Assembly (NCBI GenBank): GCA_027327685.1
Contig: DAHVYL010000048.1
Coordinates: forward strand, 1-5,689
Length of the DNA stretch: 5,689 nucleotides
DNA from: Candidatus Woesebacteria bacterium
GTDB lineage: Bacteria; Patescibacteriota; Microgenomatia; UBA8517
Direction: 5' to 3'
A program made the translations under genes and the position numbers. Below the pieces are notes generated by a model. The model made no database searches. It saw only the letters and a list, made by a program, of their open reading frames with translations, and had not been told where the DNA came from. Below are positions 1 through 4,813 of the stretch, one piece after another (the stretch's first letter is position 1; every line of letters starts with the position of its first letter).

Positions 1-1
1 A

Positions 2-205
2 GTGGCAACAGTACTTTTTGACACTACAAGAAATGTTTCAAGTACTTACGGAGTTCTAAAGCTGGAATCGTCAATGCACAGGGGACAGTTCCCCGGGCAC
101 ACCTATATTCTGATCGATAAAGAAGGAACCGTAAGATTTATTAAAGATGACGTTCAAATGGCGATAAGAAATGGGGAACTGATTGCCGAAGTGAATAAAT
201 TATAG
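2..205 (+). CDS. Redoxin (AhpC/TSA-like, thioredoxin fold), C-terminal fragment
   Basis: This is the last ~67 residues of a protein whose start lies left of the window; the GTG at position 2 is probably an internal Val codon. The visible part fits the C-terminal half of a thioredoxin-fold redoxin/peroxiredoxin. It has a YGV segment, then a Ser-Ser-Met-His stretch, then a Pro-Gly-His-Thr-Tyr strand followed by ILIDKEGTVRF, the usual 'GHT-hydrophobic-IDK-x-G-x-(I/V)-R' strand-turn-strand of this family. The catalytic Cys region would lie upstream and cannot be seen, so whether it is a peroxidase or a thiol reductase/oxidase is open. It sits 89 nt upstream of the CsoR-family regulator in the same direction. 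No clear terminator separates them, but the operator-like dyad suggests the metal operon has its own promoter. The family call is fairly secure; the link to metal handling is inference. Confidence 0.7.
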   Translation: MATVLFDTTRNVSSTYGVLKLESSMHRGQFPGHTYILIDKEGTVRFIKDDVQMAIRNGELIAEVNKL

Positions 206-217
206 TCTTAAGCCTGT

Positions 218-252
218 TTTTCACAAAATCTTAATGGATCGTCTGATAAATT
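218..252 (+). promoter_or_regulatory. Weak promoter candidate upstream of the regulator
   Basis: An extended -10-like element, TG-A-TAAATT, lies at 244-252 and would start transcription near 258-260, immediately before the operator-like dyad. The -35 region is poor; the T-rich stretch and CACAAAA around 218-229 match the consensus badly. The main support is its position relative to the dyad, so this is a tentative call. Confidence 0.2.
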
Positions 253-263
253 TTGAATTGGCT

Positions 264-289
264 TAACCCTCTCCCGGGGGATATGGTTA
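264..289 (+). promoter_or_regulatory. CsoR-family operator-like dyad
   Basis: The 26-bp dyad is centred at 276/277. The outer arms TAACC (264-268) and GGTTA (285-289) are perfectly complementary, and the core pairs TCCC (272-275) with GGGA (278-281). In all, 10 of the 12 symmetric pairs outside the central GG match. A/T-rich ends around a C-tract followed by a G-tract are the established layout of CsoR/RcnR/InrS operators; the B. subtilis copZA site has a similar ACCC...GGGGG-TATGGT arrangement. The site lies at the 5' end of the CsoR-family gene and includes the in-frame ATG at 283. This suggests autorepression of the regulator-ATPase operon and favours the ATG at 295 as the true start. Confidence 0.65.
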
Positions 290-294
290 CTTGT

Positions 295-561
295 ATGACA
301 AATCTAGATATCAAAGATGAAGCGAAAAAACGCATAAACATCATGAAGGGACATTTGGGCGCACTTGCCGAGATGATTGATAAAGATGAGCCATGCCCCT
401 GTTTGCTTGATCAAAGTTTAGCCGTACAAAATTCACTCAAGAGTCTGGATACACTAATCTTAGAAAAATATCTTGAATCTAATATAGCCCCTCAGTTTAA
501 GGGGCAGAAGGAGTATGCAATAAAAGAGCTTTTGGAAGTTTTTAAAAGAAAACAAAAATAG
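295..561 (+). CDS. CsoR/RcnR/FrmR-family (DUF156) transcriptional repressor, atypical metal site
   Basis: This small all-helical regulator matches the metal/formaldehyde/persulfide-sensing repressor family. Key segments are AKKRINIMKGHLGAL (family: NRLKRIEGQVRGI), MIDKDEPCPCLLDQ (family: M-x-x-D-x-x-C-x-D-(I/V)-L-x-Q), LAVQNSLKSL (family: SAVQSAL) and a C-terminal AIKELLEVFKR helix. From the ATG at 295 it is 88 aa, a normal family length. The frame stays open to a TTG at 253 and an ATG at 283, but both lie upstream of or inside the operator-like dyad and add residues the family does not need. In numbering from 295, the Cu-ligand positions of CsoR (Cys-His-Cys) are Cys34, Tyr59 and Asn63, so only the first is kept. 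An extra Cys36 forms a Cys-Pro-Cys. It probably represses the downstream ATPase operon, but its inducer (copper, another soft metal or a thiol/oxidant signal) is uncertain. Confidence 0.85.
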   Translation: MTNLDIKDEAKKRINIMKGHLGALAEMIDKDEPCPCLLDQSLAVQNSLKSLDTLILEKYLESNIAPQFKGQKEYAIKELLEVFKRKQK

Positions 562-569
562 GCGGCTGC

Positions 570-584
570 ATGCGGCTACCGCAT
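570..584 (+). other. Short hairpin between regulator and ATPase genes
   Basis: ATGCGG (570-575) and CCGCAT (579-584) form a perfect 6-bp stem with a CTA loop, in the 60-nt gap after the regulator's stop. A second GCGG at 562-565 could compete for the same CCGC. An A/T-rich stretch follows, but there is no T run, so it is not a standard intrinsic terminator. It might protect or process the mRNA between the two genes, or partly attenuate ATPase expression. A role is inference. Confidence 0.35.
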
Positions 585-621
585 ATTGTAATATAGATTA
601 GAGAAGCAAGGTTGGGTTGGT

Positions 622-2820
622 GTGATTGATGAGAAGATGAAAACTGAAATTTATACATGCCCGATGCACCCTGAAGTAAAACAGAGTAAACCTGGGACTT
701 GTCCAAAATGCGGAATGACGCTGGTTCCAATGAAAAAAGGACCTGTGGATCATACTGCCATGAAGCATGATAAACATGTGATGAAGCCACTGTCTGAAAT
801 GTCACGGTGGGAAAAAATCAAGATGAGCATGACTATGGCGATGGGCATGGAACATGGCGGAATTGCAGGTCGGGAAATGGCCAAATTGATGGAGGAGGAT
901 ATTAGGAATAAGTTTTTCTTTTCTTTGATTCTTTCAATTCCAATAGTTTATTTTTCAATAATTCGTCCTAATTCCTGGGTGGCATTAATTTTAACCACCC
1001 CCGTTTTTTTATATTCAGGTTGGATATTTCTTTATTCAACAGTTAAAGCGCTTAAGGCAAAAACCTTAAACATGGCTGTCCTTATAGCTGTTGGAATTAC
1101 AGCTGCTTATTCTTTTAGTGTTTTATTAACTTTTCTGGGAAGCGCGGATTCATATTATGAGGCTGCGGCGCTTTTAATCACATTTGTTCTTTTCGGACAC
1201 TGGATGGAGATGAAATCAAGACGTGGTACCACGGATGCTTTACAGGCTCTTTTTGATCTTGTCCCGCCCCAGGCTAGAAAAATCGTAAATGGCAAAGAAA
1301 TGATGATCCCGACAGCCGAGATAAAAGTTGGTGATCTGGTTTTGTTAAAACCGGGAGATAAAGTTCCTGTTGACGGACAAATCATTGAAGGAGAATCGGC
1401 TATAGATGAATCGTTGGTTACTGGGGAGTCTATCCCCGTTTCAAAAAAACCTGGAGATGTGGTAATAGGGGGTTCAATAAACCAGTCCGGATCTGTAAAG
1501 TTTAGAGCTACAAAGATTGGCGAAGATACAGCCCTGGCCCAGATAGTTAAGCTCGTTGAAAGTGCCCAAAACTCAAAAGCTCCCGGACAAAAAATTGCGG
1601 ATAAGTTTGCTCAGTATTTAGTAATAGTTGCGGTAGGGGGAGGCTTACTGACATTTGCGATCTGGTTTTTTGTACTTGGCCAACCGCTTTTATTTGCTCT
1701 CACTTTCGCCATTTCGACGGTGGTTATTGCCTGCCCGGATGCGCTTGGGCTTGCGACCCCAACCGCAGTGGCTGTGGGTACCGGCCTTGGAGCAAAGCAC
1801 AATATATTAATCAAAGACGCGCCCACCCTTGAACAAGTTTCAAGGATTCAGGCTGTGGTTTTAGATAAAACGGGTACTCTAACGGAAGGAAAGCCAAAAA
1901 TAACAGATGTAATTGCAATAAAAGGGTTTACGGAAAACGACGTTTTGGCTATTTGTGCCGCAGCCGAGGAAAAATCAAGCCATCCTTTAAGTAAAGCTAT
2001 CCTTGATGAAACATTTAAAAGAAAGATTGTGGTTCCCAAGAAAGTTGAGAAATTCAAAAATATTGCAGGACATGGAGTTGAAGCTGTAGTTGAAGGAAAA
2101 CGTGTTTTGGTCGGAACAACGAAGCTTATGAAAGACGGCGGAGTTGATACCTTTCCGATTCAGTCTGAAATCGACCGTCTTTTATCTGAAGGAAAAACAA
2201 TTATGATTTCTGCAATTGACGGAGAAGTTTCCGGAGTGGTAGCTGTTCAAGACTCGATTAAAGAAAATGCTAAAAAGGCAATAAATCGGATGAAGGAGCT
2301 TGGCCTGGAGGTGGCAATGATCACCGGTGATAACCGAAAAACAGGAGAAGCAATCGGAAAACAGTTAGGTATAGGAAGAATCTTTTCAGAGGTCTTACCG
2401 GAGGATAAAGCTAAATATGTCAAAAAACTTCAGGATGAAGGAAAATTTGTGGCAATGGTTGGCGATGGGGTTAATGATGCCCCCGCTCTGGCCCAGGCCG
2501 ATATTGGGATAGCGATAGGTGCAGGGACGGATGTGGCCATAGAAACGGCAAGGGTTGTTTTGATGAAGTCGGATCCAGCAGATATACTGCGGGCGATTAA
2601 ATTATCAAAAGCAACAGTGAGAAAAATGAAAGAAAATTTATTCTGGGCGTCAATTTACAATCTTTTAGCCATACCGATTGCGGCGGGGGTTCTCTATCCA
2701 AAGTTTGGCATTTCTCTTAGACCTGAAATTTCAGCACTTCTAATGAGTATTTCATCCATTATTGTTGCAACAAACGCGGTTTTACTGAAAAGAGCCGAAA
2801 AAGATTTGGTTTCTATTTAA
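622..2820 (+). CDS. P1B-type heavy-metal (copper-like) translocating P-type ATPase with CPD motif
   Basis: This integral membrane pump exports soft metal ions using ATP. Residues 11-37 form a short heavy-metal-binding domain with CPMHP (13-17) and CPKCGM (27-32). A His/Met-rich linker (His44, Met47, His49, His52, Met54) and a Met-rich amphipathic stretch (68-76) follow. There is no HMA/ferredoxin-like domain. Eight membrane helices are expected. The ATPase signatures are TGES (267-270), DKTGT with phosphorylated Asp415, SHP (His454-Pro455), TGDN (568-571) and GDGVNDAP (614-621). Helix 7 has Tyr679-Asn680 and helix 8 has Met708-Ser-Ile-Ser-Ser712, as in copper pumps, with an overall look nearest to CopB/P1B-3. 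The helix-6 motif is Cys371-Pro-Asp373 instead of CPC or CPH, so the exact substrate is uncertain. The start is GTG 622, with AAGG 10 nt upstream; ATG 637 (residue 6) is an equally reasonable start just before the metal-binding domain. The 60-nt gap from the regulator and 5-nt gap to the next gene support an operon. Confidence 0.93.
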   Translation: MIDEKMKTEIYTCPMHPEVKQSKPGTCPKCGMTLVPMKKGPVDHTAMKHDKHVMKPLSEMSRWEKIKMSMTMAMGMEHGGIAGREMAKLMEEDIRNKFFFSLILSIPIVYFSIIRPNSWVALILTTPVFLYSGWIFLYSTVKALKAKTLNMAVLIAVGITAAYSFSVLLTFLGSADSYYEAAALLITFVLFGHWMEMKSRRGTTDALQALFDLVPPQARKIVNGKEMMIPTAEIKVGDLVLLKPGDKVPVDGQIIEGESAIDESLVTGESIPVSKKPGDVVIGGSINQSGSVKFRATKIGEDTALAQIVKLVESAQNSKAPGQKIADKFAQYLVIVAVGGGLLTFAIWFFVLGQPLLFALTFAISTVVIACPDALGLATPTAVAVGTGLGAKHNILIKDAPTLEQVSRIQAVVLDKTGTLTEGKPKITDVIAIKGFTENDVLAICAAAEEKSSHPLSKAILDETFKRKIVVPKKVEKFKNIAGHGVEAVVEGKRVLVGTTKLMKDGGVDTFPIQSEIDRLLSEGKTIMISAIDGEVSGVVAVQDSIKENAKKAINRMKELGLEVAMITGDNRKTGEAIGKQLGIGRIFSEVLPEDKAKYVKKLQDEGKFVAMVGDGVNDAPALAQADIGIAIGAGTDVAIETARVVLMKSDPADILRAIKLSKATVRKMKENLFWASIYNLLAIPIAAGVLYPKFGISLRPEISALLMSISSIIVATNAVLLKRAEKDLVSI

Positions 2821-2825
2821 TATTT

Positions 2826-3248
2826 ATGAATAAAGCTTTTGTAAATGGAACCTTGGCCGCATCAATACTTCTTTTGGCGTATTTTACGATTGTTTCTCTT
2901 GTTTCTGGTCCAAGTTTTGCTCTGGAACAGTTTAGCCAGTTTTGGTACTACATAGTTACTTTAGCCATAGGTTTTGGGGTTCAGGTCGGTCTTTATAGCC
3001 GGCTTAAGTCGATAGTTAAAAATACTTCACCCGGGGTAGTAGCCACATCTGGGGCTACTACAACGGCCGCAATGATATCTTGCTGCACCCATTATCTTGT
3101 GAATGTTCTACCAATATTGGGAGCGGTTGGTGTCATTACATTTATCTCCCAATATCAAATCCAACTATTTTGGGTGGGCCTTGCCTTCAACTTCGCAGGA
3201 ATTATCTATATGGCAAGTAGAGTTGTGAGGGCGATAAAACACACATGA
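2826..3248 (+). CDS. Small polytopic membrane protein with CCTHY motif, function unknown
   Basis: I do not recognise a named family. The 140-aa protein is strongly hydrophobic and probably has four membrane segments, at about residues 5-28, 38-58, 75-105 (possibly broken near Pro96) and 112-133. It has basic residues in the loop around Arg59-Lys65 and a basic C-terminus. Cys86-Cys87-Thr88-His89-Tyr90 lies in the third hydrophobic region, preceded by a small-residue Ala/Thr/Gly stretch. A vicinal Cys pair plus His inside the membrane recalls the metal-relay cysteines of mercury transporters such as MerT/MerC, but I see no wider similarity. It starts 5 nt after the ATPase stop and overlaps the next gene by 4 nt, so it is almost certainly in the same operon. 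A role in binding or moving the ATPase's metal is inference. No Shine-Dalgarno is visible before the ATG, so translational coupling to the ATPase is likely. Confidence 0.8.
   Translation: MNKAFVNGTLAASILLLAYFTIVSLVSGPSFALEQFSQFWYYIVTLAIGFGVQVGLYSRLKSIVKNTSPGVVATSGATTTAAMISCCTHYLVNVLPILGAVGVITFISQYQIQLFWVGLAFNFAGIIYMASRVVRAIKHT
3036..3061 (+). repeat. Perfect 9-bp inverted repeat inside the membrane-protein gene
   Basis: GTAGTAGCC (3036-3044) and GGCTACTAC (3053-3061) are exact reverse complements separated by an 8-nt loop. They could form a stable hairpin in the mRNA just before the CCTHY codons. The stretch encodes a Val/Ala/Thr/Gly-rich segment, so repeated similar codons could produce part of this by chance. 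There is no T run and no reason to call it a terminator. Confidence 0.4.
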
Positions 3249-3700
3249 AGACAAAAATAATTGTGGCTACAGTAACTGTTCTTTGGTTAGTGTTGGTGGG
3301 TTGGTTAATTTTCGGTACGGACAGAAAATCCGATCTGTCGGAAGAAGTACAACAGGATGGTCAAACTCAATTGGGTACTCAGATAAATTCCGAAGGTGGG
3401 GTAGAGGTCGAAGTAACACCGATTGGAATTTCCGAATCATCAGACCTGTGGCAATTTAAAATAGTTTTAACCACCCACAGTGTGGAGTTGGACCAGGATA
3501 TTACAAAAATTACCTTTCTTTTTGATGATAAGAGCAACGTTTACCGACCCGTATCTTGGGAGGGTACACCCCCGGGAGGACACCATAGGGAGGGAACATT
3601 GTCATTTGGTTCCATAAAACCCAGGCCGCTCTTTTTAAAACTTGTCATAGAAGATATCGGTGATACCGAAGAAAGAGAATTCATCTGGAATTTGGATTAG
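3245..3700 (+). CDS. Membrane-anchored extracytoplasmic protein with GGHH motif, function unknown
   Basis: I do not recognise a named family. The 151-aa product has a two-Lys N-terminus and one hydrophobic segment at about residues 5-23, without a lipobox Cys. It is therefore probably an N-terminal anchor or uncleaved signal, placing the rest outside the cell. Residues 25-52 are a polar linker. Residues ~53-151 look like a compact beta-rich domain: a VEVEVTPI strand, FKIVLTTHSVELD, FLFDD, then Trp105-Glu-Gly-x-Pro-Pro-Gly-Gly-His113-His114-Arg-Glu-Gly, and a closing LKLVIEDI...FIWNL. The Gly-flanked His pair is a plausible metal site. It overlaps the membrane-protein gene by 4 nt (ATGA), so the two are likely translationally coupled. 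Its position as last gene of the metal operon suggests capture or buffering of the exported ion outside the cell; this is inference. A general Ig-like/beta-sandwich protein with no metal role is the alternative. Confidence 0.8.
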   Translation: MKTKIIVATVTVLWLVLVGWLIFGTDRKSDLSEEVQQDGQTQLGTQINSEGGVEVEVTPIGISESSDLWQFKIVLTTHSVELDQDITKITFLFDDKSNVYRPVSWEGTPPGGHHREGTLSFGSIKPRPLFLKLVIEDIGDTEEREFIWNLD

Positions 3701-3781
3701 TCATGATCATAAAAATTATAAAACTGCGACATTGCAAAGGAAATGCTGTTAATCAAATTCCTAATGTAGTAATCTGAATAT

Positions 3782-4813
3782 ATGGAAAAAGTTAAAGTTG
3801 GAATCAATGGGTATGGGGTGATAGGTAAAAGGATTGCGGAGGCAGTCCTCCTACAGGAAGATATGGAACTTGTTGGAGTCACTGCAAGAACTCCCGATTA
3901 CAGGCTTTTTTCGGCAGACAGGAAGGGAATTAAAATATTCGGAACCGACTTTGAAGCATGTAACCGATTAATGGAGGCCGGAGTTAAGTGTCAGGGAGAT
4001 TTTAACCATTTTGTTAAAGGAGTCGATGTGGTTATTGATGCAACACCGGCAGGAGTGGGGAGCGATAATAAAGTAAAATACGACGGGTTTGAAGTTAAAT
4101 CTATATTTCAGGGAGGAGAGAGTCATGATTTAACAGGACTTTCCTTCGTTGCCCAGGTAAACTACAAAGATGCGATAGGTAAACAAAGTCTGAGAGTGGT
4201 TTCTTGTAATACCACTGCAATTTGTAGAACAACTTTTCCATTTGTTGAAAAAGGTCTTTTAGAAAAAGCATACATGGCTTTGGCAAGACGTGGGGTAGAC
4301 CCTGTTGATTCTCACGAGAAGGGACCGTTGGGAACGGTTGTTCTGGAAGATTCAATTCCTTCTCATCAGGGGCCGGATGCAAAGACGGTTATTCCAAACT
4401 TAAATATTTTGACTGTAGCTGTGGCTGTCCCGGTAACTTTGGGGCATCTGCATTTGGCTTTCCTCCGCTTGAATAAAGAATTGTCCAAAGCCGAAGTGGT
4501 GGAAATTCTGAAATCAAGTCCCAGAGTAGTAGCTATCAATTACAAAGACGGAATCACTGCCCAAAATCAGTTGGTGGAACTTATGCGGGATATGGGAAGA
4601 CCCCGTGCCGATATGTGGGAGGTTGCCTTTTGGGAAGACTTGCTCCATGTGGAGGGAAAAGATGTCACCTTTTACTATCAGGTTCACAATGAAGCGATTG
4701 TAGTTCCCGAAAACATAGATGCTATAAGAGCAATTTCCGGTAACGAAGCAGATCCCCGGAAGTCAATTCAAAAAACCAACCAGTCTCTAGGTATTGTTTC
4801 AAGTTTTACATGA
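3782..4813 (+). CDS. gap2: Type II (archaeal-class) glyceraldehyde-3-phosphate dehydrogenase
   Basis: This cytosolic enzyme would interconvert glyceraldehyde-3-phosphate and 1,3-bisphosphoglycerate with NAD(P). It opens with the Rossmann motif VGINGYGVIGKR (Gly7, Gly10, Gly12, Gly15), continues with DATPAGVG (86-93) and IFQGGE (108-113), and has the catalytic SCNTT with Cys142. His222 in the TLGHLH segment matches the catalytic His of archaeal GAPDHs. The 343-aa length is normal for the family. The sequence follows the archaeal/type II pattern rather than the bacterial GapA pattern (SCTTN, AIGR..). The ATG at 3782 is the first possible start, because TAA lies in frame at 3770-3772. No Shine-Dalgarno or good promoter is visible in the 81-nt gap (3701-3781), which is A/T-rich and has no clear terminator for the preceding operon. 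The 3' end overlaps the membrane-fusion-protein gene by 4 nt, an unusual partnership for a glycolytic enzyme. Confidence 0.93.
   Translation: MEKVKVGINGYGVIGKRIAEAVLLQEDMELVGVTARTPDYRLFSADRKGIKIFGTDFEACNRLMEAGVKCQGDFNHFVKGVDVVIDATPAGVGSDNKVKYDGFEVKSIFQGGESHDLTGLSFVAQVNYKDAIGKQSLRVVSCNTTAICRTTFPFVEKGLLEKAYMALARRGVDPVDSHEKGPLGTVVLEDSIPSHQGPDAKTVIPNLNILTVAVAVPVTLGHLHLAFLRLNKELSKAEVVEILKSSPRVVAINYKDGITAQNQLVELMRDMGRPRADMWEVAFWEDLLHVEGKDVTFYYQVHNEAIVVPENIDAIRAISGNEADPRKSIQKTNQSLGIVSSFT

Noticed and set aside
81..94. GGGGA-CAGT-TCCCC hairpin as a terminator
   Set aside because: It is a 5-bp stem inside the redoxin coding sequence with no following T run; likely chance.
206..240. Intrinsic terminator after the redoxin gene
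   Set aside because: There is a T-run at 217-221 but no GC-rich stem before it; only a weak TTAAG/CTTAA pair with a 17-nt loop is seen.
253..294. TTG (253) or ATG (283) as start of the CsoR-family gene
   Set aside because: Both lie upstream of or within the operator-like dyad and add residues not needed by the family. The GGGGG at 276-280 is only 2 nt from ATG 283, too close for a good ribosome binding site. ATG 283 cannot be fully excluded.
542..805. Reverse-strand ORF opposite the regulator end and ATPase start
   Set aside because: It is antisense to well-supported coding sequence, and the peptide has no recognisable domain or membrane/motif logic.
1155..2057. Three reverse-strand ORFs inside the ATPase gene
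   Set aside because: They are shadows of the ATPase frame; the translations resemble no family and have no start context or neighbours on that strand.
3701..3781. Terminator or promoter between the metal operon and GAPDH
   Set aside because: The stretch is A/T-rich with a small TCATGA palindrome. There is no GC stem with T tail, and no -35/-10 pair at acceptable spacing (TTGCAA at 3732 has no matching -10).
4101..4382. Reverse-strand ORF inside the GAPDH gene
   Set aside because: It overlaps the catalytic region of a clear GAPDH; the translation is Pro/Leu-rich without motif support.
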